NCBI GenBank assembly: GCA_910584745.1
Contig: CAJUDG010000015.1
Span: 42,277 to 106,276 of the forward strand
DNA length: 64,000 bases
From: an uncultured Eubacteriales bacterium
GTDB lineage: Bacteria; Bacillota; Clostridia; Oscillospirales; Acutalibacteraceae
Direction: 5' to 3'
The notes under the pieces are model-generated. The model worked only from the letters and a program-made list of their open reading frames with translations, was not told the DNA's origin and did not search any database. The translations under genes and the position numbers were made by a program. Shown here piece after piece: positions 32,896 through 41,529 of the stretch (positions are counted from its first letter, which is position 1; each line of letters begins with the position of its first letter).

Positions 32896-33413
32896 CAGTA
32901 TATCTCCGCCTTCTTCTCGATGGTCATGGCCCCGCGCTCCAGGGATATAACGCCGGTGCGGCATATCTCAAGCACCGTATAGTCCTGCATGACCTCGATA
33001 AACGCGTCGATGTTCCTGGCCGTGCCCACCATCTGCAATACTACGGAATCTCTGGTATAGTCAACTATCTTCGCCCCAAAGGCCTCGGCGGCGGCGTGGA
33101 TATCGCTTCTGAGCTCCGGCTTGTTCTGCACCTTCAAAAGCAGCAGCTCCGCCACAACGCAGTCCTCGGCCTTTATCTCCGCGATGGACACCACCACCGG
33201 CAGCTTGTAGAGCTGGTCGATGAGCTGGTCCTTCTCCCGGCCGCCGCCGTCGGCGGTTATGGTTATCCGGGACCGGGTGTCCGACTCCGTGACGCTGACG
33301 CTAAGGCTGGTGATATTGAACCTCCTGCGCCGGAACATGCTTGTCACCCGGTTCAGCACGCCGAACTGGTTCTGCACCAGCACAGCCAAAGTAAAGCTCT
33401 CCATATCAGTCAC
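32895..33413 (-). CDS. ilvN: acetolactate synthase small (regulatory) subunit
   Basis: This 172-residue regulatory subunit for IlvB mediates valine feedback. The N-terminal ACT domain reads FTLAVLVQNQFGVLNRVTSMFRRR with FNITSLSVSVTESD, and the C-terminal domain contains RSDIHAAAEAFGAKIVDY and LEICRTGVISLERG. The first ATG overlaps the ilvB stop; a second at 33404 is an alternative start. Length is normal for the family. Confidence 0.93.
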   Translation of the reverse strand: MTDMESFTLAVLVQNQFGVLNRVTSMFRRRRFNITSLSVSVTESDTRSRITITADGGGREKDQLIDQLYKLPVVVSIAEIKAEDCVVAELLLLKVQNKPELRSDIHAAAEAFGAKIVDYTRDSVVLQMVGTARNIDAFIEVMQDYTVLEICRTGVISLERGAMTIEKKAEIY

Positions 33414-35073
33414 CCACCTTCGTTATAATATCGTCCATGCTGCCCCCCGGAGGGAGCATGGGCAGCACGAACTCGTCCTTGTCTATCATGCACTCGATAA
33501 GATAGGGTCCGTCGCTGTTAAAGGCCGTCTTAAGGGCCGCGTCCAGCCCGTCTAAGTCCGTCACCCTGGTGCCGTCCGCGCCGAAGGCCCTGCTTAGGGC
33601 CACAAAGTCCGTGGCCCGGTCCAGCACCGTGTTGGAGTAGTGCTTATCAAAGAACAGCGTCTGCCACTGGCGCACCATGCCCAAAACTCCGTTGTTCATC
33701 AGCAGTATCACCAGGGGAATATTCTCGTGCACGGCCGTGGCCAGCTCGTTAAGGCACATGCCAAAGCTGCCGTCGCCGGTGACGAGCACCGTGCGCTGCC
33801 CGGTGGCTATCTGGGCCCCAATGGCCGCGCCCATGCCGAAGCCCATGGTGCCAAGGCCGCCGCTGGAGATGAACCGGCGCTTCTCCCTGAACTCGCAGGT
33901 CTGGGCCGCCCACATCTGGTGCTGGCCCACGTCTGTGGCCACGGGCAGGCCGCCCTCAGTGTACTTGTTCAGCGCCAGCAGCACGTTCCTGGGGGTCATG
34001 CCCTCCCGGCGGTCCAAAGACCAGCGCTCGTCGTTTCTAAGCTGGTCTATGGCGCTCTGCCACTTGGGGTGCTCCTTTGGCGTGAGAAGGGGCAGCAGCT
34101 TTTGAAGGGTCAGCTTCAGATCGCCCCGAAGAGCGTGGGCCGGGGCCACGTTTTTGGAGAGCTCCGCGCCGTCGATATCTATATGCACTATCTGCGCCTT
34201 GGTGGCGAACTTCTCCCGGTTTCCGGTAACCCGGTCGTTAAAGCGCACCCCAAGGGCTATTATACAGTCGGCCTGATGCATGGCCATTGAAGAAGCGTAG
34301 TGCCCGTGCATACCCTGCATCCCCAAAAACCGGGGATGGTCCGTGGGTACGCCCGATATGCCCATGAAGGAGCAGCCGATGGGTGCGTCTATCCTCTCCG
34401 CCAGCTCCAAAAGCTCCTCCTGGGCGTCGGAGTTTATGAGGCCTCCGCCGAAGTACACATAGGGCCTGTGGGCCTCGTTTATACACGCCGCCGCCTCCTC
34501 AACGCGCACGTCCTTGGCGGGCCTCTTGGGGTCCGCTGCGGCAGGGGAGAGGGGCTCGTATTCACACTGTGCTATCTGTATATCCTTGGGCACGTCCACC
34601 AGCACCGGCCCGGGCCTGTCGGACATGGCAAGGCGGTAGGCCTCCCGGATGGTCTCGGAGAGCTCCTCCACGTTGCCCACAACGTAGTTGTGCTTTGTGA
34701 TGGGCAGGGTGATGCCGGTGATGTCTATCTCCTGGAAGCTGTCCGTGCCCAGCTGATAGCTGGGTACGTTGCCGGTGATGGCGACCAGGGGCGTCGAGTC
34801 CAGATACGCCGTGGCTATGCCGGTCACAAGGTTCGTGGCCCCGGGGCCGGAGGTGGCTATCACCACGCCCACCTCCCCGGTGGCCCTGGCATAGCCGTCG
34901 GCGGCGTGGGCCGCCCCCTGCTCGTGGGCGCAGAGCACGTGCCGGAGCTCCGACCGGTACTTGTACAGCGAGTCGTACACGTTGATTATCTGCCCGCCCG
35001 GATAGCCGAAGACGGTCTTCGTGCCCTGCTCGATAATTGTCCTGACGATTATATCCGCTCCCGAAAGCCTCAT
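33406..35073 (-). CDS. ilvB: acetolactate synthase large (catalytic) subunit
   Basis: This thiamine-diphosphate and FAD enzyme makes acetolactate/acetohydroxybutyrate. The 555 residues show the catalytic Glu region VFGYPGGQIINVYD and HEQGAAHAADGYARATG, then GPGATNLVTGIATAYLDS, the FAD-domain FMGISGVPTDHPRFLGM and the TPP/Mg motif VTGDGSFGMCLNELAT...LMNNGVLGMV. The start overlaps the preceding GNAT gene by 4 bases. No T-box or leader peptide precedes it, so control is likely at ilvA's promoter or elsewhere. Confidence 0.95.
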   Translation of the reverse strand: MRLSGADIIVRTIIEQGTKTVFGYPGGQIINVYDSLYKYRSELRHVLCAHEQGAAHAADGYARATGEVGVVIATSGPGATNLVTGIATAYLDSTPLVAITGNVPSYQLGTDSFQEIDITGITLPITKHNYVVGNVEELSETIREAYRLAMSDRPGPVLVDVPKDIQIAQCEYEPLSPAAADPKRPAKDVRVEEAAACINEAHRPYVYFGGGLINSDAQEELLELAERIDAPIGCSFMGISGVPTDHPRFLGMQGMHGHYASSMAMHQADCIIALGVRFNDRVTGNREKFATKAQIVHIDIDGAELSKNVAPAHALRGDLKLTLQKLLPLLTPKEHPKWQSAIDQLRNDERWSLDRREGMTPRNVLLALNKYTEGGLPVATDVGQHQMWAAQTCEFREKRRFISSGGLGTMGFGMGAAIGAQIATGQRTVLVTGDGSFGMCLNELATAVHENIPLVILLMNNGVLGMVRQWQTLFFDKHYSNTVLDRATDFVALSRAFGADGTRVTDLDGLDAALKTAFNSDGPYLIECMIDKDEFVLPMLPPGGSMDDIITKVGD

Positions 35074-35756
35074 TGGCAGCCGCCTCCCTTTTTATAGCCC
35101 TTATAGTCCTCTTTGAGGATAGAGTAAAATGCCGCGTCCCCTATGCCGGAGTTGTCCCACTCATAGCCCCTAAAGGTGCCCTCATAGGTCATGCCGCACT
35201 TCTTCATCACGTCCCCGGAGTGGGGATTATTCACGTTATGCCTGGATTCTATGCGCAGGTAGCCCTCGTGGAACAGGTAGCTGATGACCGCCGCCAGGGC
35301 CTCGCTCATAATGCCCTTATGCCACCATTCCCGGCCCAGGCAGTAGCCGATATGGGCCCTCTTGGCCCGCTGGTCCTGGTTCACAACGCTGATGTTGCCG
35401 ATGGGCTCATGGAGCTCCTTGAGCTCTATGAGCCAGTTATAGTAGTCGCCCTCGTCATAGCGCTCCATCCAGCCCTCAAAAATTTCCTCGGTCTCGTCCG
35501 CGTCCTGGTGGGTGGGCCATTGCAGGAACCTTGTGACCTGGGGGTCGCTGCACCAGTTCTTATAGGCGTATTCCCAGTCCCCGGGCCGGACCTGCCGCAG
35601 TATCAGCCGCTCGGTCTCAATGGTCCGTGTGCCACTCATTTTAAGTGCGTCCGGGTCCTTGGGGGCGCTCTCGCGCTTCTTTGTCAGGTGGTACAGCGCC
35701 GTGCCTGTTATGGCCCCGGCGGTGATGGCAATAAGCCTTCTTGCGAATTTATTCAT
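35070..35756 (-). CDS. GNAT family N-acetyltransferase with N-terminal membrane-like segment
   Basis: The 228-residue protein begins at ATG 35754-35756 (GGAGG upstream) with a short hydrophobic stretch (LIAITAGAITGTALYHL), unusual for this RimJ/RimL-like family. The acetyltransferase domain follows: TERLILRQVRPGDWEYAYKN, GYCLGREWWHKGIMSEALAA and IESRHNVNNPHSGDVMKKCG. RimJ-type enzymes acetylate ribosomal protein N-termini; the hydrophobic start suggests membrane attachment here. It overlaps ilvB downstream and the CPBP gene upstream. Confidence 0.85.
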   Translation of the reverse strand: MNKFARRLIAITAGAITGTALYHLTKKRESAPKDPDALKMSGTRTIETERLILRQVRPGDWEYAYKNWCSDPQVTRFLQWPTHQDADETEEIFEGWMERYDEGDYYNWLIELKELHEPIGNISVVNQDQRAKRAHIGYCLGREWWHKGIMSEALAAVISYLFHEGYLRIESRHNVNNPHSGDVMKKCGMTYEGTFRGYEWDNSGIGDAAFYSILKEDYKGYKKGGGCQ

Positions 35757-36615
35757 GCGTTTCCTCCTGGATATTATTTTTATGTGAAGCCTTTGGCCGG
35801 TAAAGGGCCAGCACAATAATAAATGAAATAAGCTGGGCCGCGAAGATGCGGACTATCTGCAATTCGTCCGCGCCCCCCGGGGAGACCACGTGCAGCATAT
35901 TCGTGGCGACGGTATTGTTCAGCAGGTGGTCCCCAAGCCCGGCCCATAAGCTGCCGGTCATACGGTATAGGAGCCCCCATTTTATGCCCATTATCCCGGC
36001 GAGCAGTATATAGCCCGCGCTCATCAGGACCGTCTCCGGGACCGTCATCTCGCCGTATACACAGCTTCTGACCGGCATTGCCACGTGCCATAGGCCAAAC
36101 AGGGCCGCGGCAATGATGTTGGCCCGCATAAAGCCCCCGGCTTCAAACAGCGTCCTGATAAAGAGCCCCCGGAAAACGCCCTCCTCCATCCACACGTTGA
36201 CGATATTGAACAGTACGCACAGCGCCAGAGGGACAAGCCCGGTGCTCTTAGTCTGGGGCCCGGTCAGGGAGAAGCCGCTGACATACAGCTCCAAACGGGC
36301 GGGGGCCCCCTTTAGGGCGAAGACCGCAAGCTCCAACGCATAAGCCATGGCAAAGCATACGCTGCCCAATAAAAGGCCCTTCAAAATACCGGCTGCCGCG
36401 CCGTCTGCCTTAAAGCCTATACGGCCCCAGCCGAGACCCGTGATTTTCAGCACCGCCGCCAGCAGGATAATTCCGAATACCTTATGTATGAAGTTTTCCC
36501 CAATAGCTGTCCTGTCGGTTTCAATGAGAAAATACTCTATAAATCTTACAAACAGACAAAGAGCGAATACTGCGGCGCAGAGGCGGTATGGACTGTATTT
36601 TATTGGCCTCTCCAT
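35749..36615 (-). CDS. CPBP (CAAX-like) intramembrane metalloprotease family protein
   Basis: This 288-residue protein with about eight membrane segments has the signature glutamates and Arg in NVWMEEGVFRGLFIRTL, then FGLWHVAMP and WAGLGDHLLNN (second His/Asn motif). Bacterial members process peptides, often bacteriocin-related, or serve in self-immunity. The role here is unknown. It overlaps the following GNAT gene by 8 bases. Confidence 0.88.
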   Translation of the reverse strand: MERPIKYSPYRLCAAVFALCLFVRFIEYFLIETDRTAIGENFIHKVFGIILLAAVLKITGLGWGRIGFKADGAAAGILKGLLLGSVCFAMAYALELAVFALKGAPARLELYVSGFSLTGPQTKSTGLVPLALCVLFNIVNVWMEEGVFRGLFIRTLFEAGGFMRANIIAAALFGLWHVAMPVRSCVYGEMTVPETVLMSAGYILLAGIMGIKWGLLYRMTGSLWAGLGDHLLNNTVATNMLHVVSPGGADELQIVRIFAAQLISFIIVLALYRPKASHKNNIQEETHE

Positions 36616-36638
36616 ATTCCTCTCACCCCGCCTTTGTT

Positions 36639-37208
36639 CTATGCCGGGCTCCCGCCCAAGGCCGCCTTTATTATCTCGTCTATCCCCGGCCTATAGCCGT
36701 CCGACGTGTCTATATGCCAGGTGGGGACCGGGAGCCGCGGCTCCTCATAGGGCGAGACCGAAAGCTCCATGCCCCGCCGGGCCATGTCCACGCCCTTGTC
36801 CCCGTGGAAATACTCCCGCCTGGGGTCCGACAGCCCTCTCTGAAGGAAGCGCTCCAGGGCCAGTCTGCCGTCCTCTCCCGGGGAGCAGATGACCACCCGC
36901 ACCCGGGCCCTGTCCATCAGCGGCGAAAGCTTTGCGCTCCAGACCCCGTGCTGGAACGCGGCCTCGGCGATAAGGGACACCCCGCCGTCTATAAGCTTTT
37001 CTATCGTCTCAAAGAACAGGTCCGTGACTATGCGGTTCACGTCCCCGGAAAGCTCTCTGTTCGGCACGCCCTGGGTGCGCACATAGCCCTCCTTAAGCTG
37101 GTCCCGGCTGAGCATGGGAAGGCACGCCGCCCGGGAGAACTTCTCTGCAAAGGTGGTCTTTCCGGCCCCGGGCCTGCCGGTGACGGCTACAAGATACGGA
37201 TTCACCAC
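36639..37208 (-). CDS. P-loop nucleotide kinase-like protein
   Basis: This 189-residue ATP-binding protein starts at GTG (a second GTG follows) with Walker A VAVTGRPGAGKTTFAEKF. It has LSRDQLKEGYV (zeta-toxin/AAA_33-like D-x-x-R region), SLIAEAAFQH and VVICSPGEDGRLALERFLQRG (lid-like). The fold resembles small-molecule kinases (chloramphenicol phosphotransferase/zeta family). It has no antitoxin partner. It lies 18 bases past ilvA. Confidence 0.78.
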   Translation of the reverse strand: MVNPYLVAVTGRPGAGKTTFAEKFSRAACLPMLSRDQLKEGYVRTQGVPNRELSGDVNRIVTDLFFETIEKLIDGGVSLIAEAAFQHGVWSAKLSPLMDRARVRVVICSPGEDGRLALERFLQRGLSDPRREYFHGDKGVDMARRGMELSVSPYEEPRLPVPTWHIDTSDGYRPGIDEIIKAALGGSPA

Positions 37209-37226
37209 ACAGCGCCCCCTTTTTTA

Positions 37227-38429
37227 TCATTTGGTATCTATCAGCTTGAATCCGTTGTCAGTGAGCGCCGAGGCTATCATGCGCACATGGTCGTAGTTCC
37301 TGGTCTCCATCCCGAGCTTTAAGTAGCAGCCGTTTATGCTCTCTATCTCCCCGGCCCGCTCGTACTGGACGGAGGTCACGTTGCCGCCGCAGTCGGCGAT
37401 TATCCTCGAGACCGTCTGAAGCTGCCCGGGCTTGTCTATAAGCTCTATCACCAGGGAGCTTGAGCGGCCGGACTTCATCAGGCCCCGCTCTATGACCCTT
37501 GAGAGTATGGTAACGTCTATGTTGCCGCCGGAGATAAGGCTTACCACCCGCTTTCCGGCGATGGGGAACTTGTTGAACATTGCGGCGGCCACGCTGACGG
37601 CCCCGGCGCCCTCGGCCACCATCTTCTGCTTCTCGATAAGGGTGAGGATAGCGGCGGCTATCTCGTCCTCGGTCACAAGGGCGATATCGTCCACATACCT
37701 CTGCACCATCTCAAAGGTGTGCTCCCCGGGCTGCTTTACGGCGATGCCGTCGGCGATAGTCGACACGCTCTCAAGGCACCCGATGGAGCCATCATGCACG
37801 GAGTTGAACATGCTGGGGGCCCCAGCCGCCTGGACGCCGTAGACCTTGATATTGGGGTTCATGGACTTGATGGCGAAGGCCACCCCGGAGATGAGCCCGC
37901 CGCCGCCGATGGGCACTATCACCGCGTCCACGTCGTTCATCTCCTGGACTATCTCAAGGCCGATGGTGCCCTGGCCGGCTATAACGTCCTCGTCGTCGAA
38001 GGGGTGCACGAAGGTGTAGCCCCGCTCCTCCCTGAGCTCAAGGGCCCTGTTGTACGCGTCGTCATACACGCCCTCTACAAGGCAGACCTGAGCGCCGTAC
38101 CTCTTTGTGGCCTCTATCTTTGAGATGGGCGCGCTGTCCGGCAGGCATATCATGGAGCTGACGCCGCTCTTTCTGGCGGCCAGGGCCACCCCCTGGGCGT
38201 GGTTGCCCGCCGAGCAGGCGATGACCCCGCGCTTTTTCTCCTCGTCAGAGAGCATTGATATCTTATACCCGGAGCCCCTCAGCTTGAAGGAGCCGGTCTT
38301 CTGCAAATTTTCCGGCTTCAAGAACAGCTGGCAGTCCTCGGTTATGCCCTCTGTGGGCACAATGGCCGTGTCCCGCACGATATTCTTCAGCACCACCGAG
38401 GCGTGGAAGACTTTATCGATACTAAGCAT
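37227..38429 (-). CDS. ilvA: threonine ammonia-lyase (threonine deaminase) with ACT domain
   Basis: This PLP enzyme makes 2-oxobutyrate for isoleucine synthesis (or threonine catabolism). The 400-residue protein has the PLP Lys in LQKTGSFKLRGSGYKI, ACSAGNHAQGVALAA, the glycine loop VIVPIGGGGLISGVAFAIK and a C-terminal ACT domain (SSSLVIELIDKPGQLQTVSRII). I favour ATG 38429 (MLSIDKVFHA) because GGGGA lies upstream; ATG 38444 is possible but lacks a ribosome site. It is the promoter-proximal gene of the long ilv string. Confidence 0.92.
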   Translation of the reverse strand: MLSIDKVFHASVVLKNIVRDTAIVPTEGITEDCQLFLKPENLQKTGSFKLRGSGYKISMLSDEEKKRGVIACSAGNHAQGVALAARKSGVSSMICLPDSAPISKIEATKRYGAQVCLVEGVYDDAYNRALELREERGYTFVHPFDDEDVIAGQGTIGLEIVQEMNDVDAVIVPIGGGGLISGVAFAIKSMNPNIKVYGVQAAGAPSMFNSVHDGSIGCLESVSTIADGIAVKQPGEHTFEMVQRYVDDIALVTEDEIAAAILTLIEKQKMVAEGAGAVSVAAAMFNKFPIAGKRVVSLISGGNIDVTILSRVIERGLMKSGRSSSLVIELIDKPGQLQTVSRIIADCGGNVTSVQYERAGEIESINGCYLKLGMETRNYDHVRMIASALTDNGFKLIDTK

Positions 38430-38588
38430 ACTATATTTCCCCATTCTGAAAAAATCCCGGCAGATATGTACATATAAGATTACCGCACCCGCTCAAATAT
38501 CTTTGAAGGGGTGCAGCCAGCTTGCCGGTAAAATTCAAATATTGTACGTCCACACTCTTACTATACCACCCATAGGGTCATTTGTCAA
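38430..38588 (-). promoter_or_regulatory. ilvA promoter and structured leader
   Basis: On the minus strand TTGACA (38588-38583), a 17-base spacer and TATAGT (38565-38560) start a leader of about 120 bases. The leader contains GCACCC/GGGTGC and, nested outside it, CCGGCA...TGCCGG immediately followed by GATTTTTTC. The latter could be an attenuator-type terminator, but its 50-base loop is long. No T-box and no Ile-rich peptide are seen. Confidence 0.5.
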
Positions 38589-38643
38589 GTAAAGCGCTGA
38601 AGGAAAAGGAAGGGAATCCTGCAAAAACAGAATGTTTCCGGGC

Positions 38644-39516
38644 TCAGCCGAAGGGCCGGTCGCCGGTGGCGTCCTTAAAGCTGACGCTGTCGAAGTCCCG
38701 GCACAGAGTGACGGCCAGCTCCAGGGCCCTGTCGTATAGCTCGAAGAAGTCCTGGGTATGGACCTCACCGTTATGGGTCCACTCGCTGTGGGCGGTGTTG
38801 GCAAAATCCTCCTCCGGGTCCTCTGTGATGGGCACCAGATGGGAGGTGATATAGTGGGGCCTGCCCTTCTCTATCAGGCTGAAAAGGCTGCGCTTCAGCC
38901 CGGTGCGGTCGTTGCACACGGCAAACAGCAGGTGCGCGTCCTTTGCGGCCTGATACAGTGACTCCTCGGACACCTCCGCGTTATAGACGGCAAACAGCAC
39001 CTCCCGGTAGAGCCGGGCTATCATCCGCTGTACGCCCTCGTTTTTGGGGAAGGTGTCTTTCAGGTTCACCTCGCCGGGGAGCTTGCCGGTCTTCCAGCGC
39101 AGTACGATGGTATCAAGGGAGGCCTCTATCTCCCCGTGCATGGTGCCCTCGGTCTCGCTCTTCCGGGTCCCGGCCAAGTCCCTTGCCCGGGCGTTCACAT
39201 AGGGGTGGGCCGTGGAGTCCAGGGAATAGTGGCACAGAAAGCCCAGCACATAAGAGCGGTATATGGGGTCATTATGGCTTCTGACAAATTCCCGCATGGC
39301 CTCAAGGGTCGCGGAGGGGGAGGTCTTATGCAGGGCCGAGCCGTACTCCTGCAGGGTCTTCAGGGTCTTGTCCCTCATGGTCTTGAAATAGCGGTGGCAG
39401 AAAAGAAAATCCGGCCCCTGGGCTCCCCAGGCGTAGGCGCAGGTATTGAGCCCGGGCTCCTCCAGCCGGGCGCGGACGTCGTTGGCAAATAGGTTATGGG
39501 TCAGGCACGCGGGCAT
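38644..39516 (-). CDS. zinc-dependent phospholipase C-like family protein
   Basis: This 290-residue protein has the helical Zn-PLC/S1-P1 nuclease-like pattern: an N-terminal PACLTHNLFAND, AWGAQGPDFLFCHRY, then LGFLCHYSLDSTAHPYVN and GEIEASLDTIVLRW, placing His/Asp/Glu ligands as in phospholipase C. No signal peptide is visible, unlike secreted clostridial phospholipases, so an intracellular role is likely. ATG 39516 has AAGGAG 9 bases upstream; a TTG two codons earlier is less likely. Confidence 0.82.
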   Translation of the reverse strand: MPACLTHNLFANDVRARLEEPGLNTCAYAWGAQGPDFLFCHRYFKTMRDKTLKTLQEYGSALHKTSPSATLEAMREFVRSHNDPIYRSYVLGFLCHYSLDSTAHPYVNARARDLAGTRKSETEGTMHGEIEASLDTIVLRWKTGKLPGEVNLKDTFPKNEGVQRMIARLYREVLFAVYNAEVSEESLYQAAKDAHLLFAVCNDRTGLKRSLFSLIEKGRPHYITSHLVPITEDPEEDFANTAHSEWTHNGEVHTQDFFELYDRALELAVTLCRDFDSVSFKDATGDRPFG

Positions 39517-39518
39517 GA

Positions 39519-40394
39519 TCAAAGCTCCTTTACTTTTAAATTGGCGATCTCGGGAAAAGCCTTCAAAATATCCTCCGGCACCGGCGCATGGAAGGTCATG
39601 CTCATGCCGGCGGCCTTACAGTCCAGCTTTAAGAGATGGCAGTGCAGCGCCTGTCTTCCGATACGCTCCAGGCCCCCGCCGTACATATCGTCCCCCGCAA
39701 GGGGATTTCCAAAGGCCGACATGTGAACCCTTATCTGATGGGTGCGCCCGGTCTCCAGCCGGAGCCGTATAAGGGTATACCCCTCCGCGCTCCCCAGGGC
39801 CCAGAAGCGGGTGACGGCGGGCTGTCCCGCCCCGCAGGCCCTCACGATCTTACTGCCCTCCTTAAGGCCGATGGGCTCCGCAATGCTCCCGGCCCCGGTA
39901 AGCTCTCCCTCGCACACCGCAAGGTACTCCTTCTCGGTAACGGCCCCCGCCGCTATCCTGTGCTTTGCAAGGGCCAGCACCCCGGAGGTGTCCCTGTCAA
40001 GCCTGTAAAGGGGCCGCACACGATGGGATTGGCCGGTGCTCCTATAGTGCCAGGACACGGCGTTCAGCACGCTGTCGCAGTAATGGCCGGGGGAGGGGTG
40101 TACGGGCATCCCCGGCGGCTTGTCTATAATAAGAAAGTCCTCGTCCTCGTAGAGAATAGCTAATGGCAGCTCCGCCGGGGGATAACACATGGGCTCCTCC
40201 GGCACCATAAAGCAGAGCACATCCCCGGCGTGGAGCTCCCTTGTTACCCGGGAATCCTCTCCGTTCACAAGTACGCCGCCCTCAAATTTCTGCCCGGCCA
40301 GGGCCCGCACGGAGAGCCCGAGATACCCCCTTGCAAAGCCCTTTGCCGTGGCGCCGTCCCAGCCCTCGGGGATAGTGTACTCAAGCTTACGCAT
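39519..40394 (-). CDS. RluA-family RNA pseudouridine synthase
   Basis: This 291-residue enzyme isomerises uridine in rRNA or tRNA. The S4-like N-terminal region is followed by LYEDEDFLIIDKPPGMPVHP, the catalytic Asp in RLDRDTSGVLALAK, RLETGRTHQIRVHMS and HCHLLKLDCKA. Which uridine is modified cannot be told. The start overlaps the ispA stop by one base. Confidence 0.92.
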   Translation of the reverse strand: MRKLEYTIPEGWDGATAKGFARGYLGLSVRALAGQKFEGGVLVNGEDSRVTRELHAGDVLCFMVPEEPMCYPPAELPLAILYEDEDFLIIDKPPGMPVHPSPGHYCDSVLNAVSWHYRSTGQSHRVRPLYRLDRDTSGVLALAKHRIAAGAVTEKEYLAVCEGELTGAGSIAEPIGLKEGSKIVRACGAGQPAVTRFWALGSAEGYTLIRLRLETGRTHQIRVHMSAFGNPLAGDDMYGGGLERIGRQALHCHLLKLDCKAAGMSMTFHAPVPEDILKAFPEIANLKVKEL

Positions 40395-41272
40395 CAGCTC
40401 TCCCGCCCGGCCAGCTCCAGGGCGAACTCCCGCAGGAAAGAGCTGTCGCCGGGAAAGTCCTTCAGCGCCAAAAGCGCCTCGCCGGTGTACCCGTCCACCA
40501 GCTCCTGGGCCCGCTTTACTCCCAGCAGGCTCACATAGTTGCGCTTCTCGTGGGCGCTGTCCATGCCGGTGTTCTTGCCAAGCCTCTGCGCGTCTCCAAG
40601 CACGTCCAAAATATCGTCCCTAATCTGGAACGCCATGCCGACGCCCTGGGCGTACTTACCGGCGGCCTCCAGCAGGCCCTCCGAAGCCCCGGCGGCTATG
40701 CAGCCCAGCTTACAGGCGGCGGCTATCAGGGCCACGGTCTTGCCCTGGTCCATGGCCTTTAAAAGCTCCATGTCCACATCCTTTCCGTCCGCGCAGAGGT
40801 CTATGCACTGGCCCCCCACCATGCCGGTATGCCCGGCAAGCCTAGCAAGCTCCAGGACCCCCTTGGCGGCAGGCCCGGGCTCCGGGAAAGTTAAGGCGCA
40901 CTCAAAGGCCTTGGTCAGGAGCCCGTCCCCGGCCAGCAGGGCCATGGCCTCGCCGTATGCCTTGTGGCAGGCGGGCCGCCCCCGGCGCATATCGTCGTCG
41001 TCCATGCAGGGCAGGTCGTCGTGGATAAGGGAGTAGGTGTGCACCATCTCAACGGCGCAGGCAAAGGGCAGGGCCCTGTGCCAGTCCCCGCCGCAGAGCT
41101 GGCAGAAGGCCAGCGCCAGCATGGGCCGCACCCGCTTTCCCCCGCAGAGCAGGCTGTACCTCATGGCCTCTGCCACCAGGGCGGCGGGGTCCCCCTCTTT
41201 GGGGGCGGGCAGGGCCAGCGCTAATGCCTCCTCTATGGCGGCTGTATACGCGCCGCGGCGGGTCTCAGGCAT
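40394..41272 (-). CDS. ispA: polyprenyl synthetase (farnesyl diphosphate synthase type)
   Basis: This 292-residue prenyltransferase extends allylic diphosphates with IPP. The start at ATG 41270-41272 gives the usual short N-terminus; the frame is open further upstream but codes arginine/proline-rich shadow. Motifs are CGGKRVRPMLALAFC, the first Asp-rich LIHDDLPCMDDDDMRRG and the second FQIRDDILDVLGD. It overlaps xseB by 8 bases, the common xseA-xseB-ispA order of Firmicutes, here without dxs. Confidence 0.93.
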   Translation of the reverse strand: MPETRRGAYTAAIEEALALALPAPKEGDPAALVAEAMRYSLLCGGKRVRPMLALAFCQLCGGDWHRALPFACAVEMVHTYSLIHDDLPCMDDDDMRRGRPACHKAYGEAMALLAGDGLLTKAFECALTFPEPGPAAKGVLELARLAGHTGMVGGQCIDLCADGKDVDMELLKAMDQGKTVALIAAACKLGCIAAGASEGLLEAAGKYAQGVGMAFQIRDDILDVLGDAQRLGKNTGMDSAHEKRNYVSLLGVKRAQELVDGYTGEALLALKDFPGDSSFLREFALELAGRES

Positions 41273-41480
41273 CGCTCTCCACCTCCCCGGGCAGGACCGC
41301 CAGCTCCGTGACCTTGAGCTGGGCGCGGTCCAAAGTGTTATAGCACAGAGCCGAGAGCTTCGCCCCCTCCTCGAACAGGGCCATGGCCTCCTCAAGGGGC
41401 GCCTCGCCCCCCTCAAGCCGCTCCACTATCTCCTGCAGGCGCCCCATGGCGTCCTCGAATTTCAGCTTTTTTGCGGGCAT
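41265..41480 (-). CDS. xseB: exodeoxyribonuclease VII small subunit
   Basis: This 71-residue coiled protein has LKFEDAMGRLQEIVERLEGG and LEEAMALFEEGAKLSALC, the standard XseB pattern. It partners XseA, encoded just upstream, to degrade single-stranded DNA. AAAGAAAGGAAG precedes the ATG. Confidence 0.93.
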   Translation of the reverse strand: MPAKKLKFEDAMGRLQEIVERLEGGEAPLEEAMALFEEGAKLSALCYNTLDRAQLKVTELAVLPGEVESDA

Positions 41481-41529
41481 AATTTACTTCCTTTCTTTAA
41501 ACCTGATATATAAAATGGATTCGATACTA

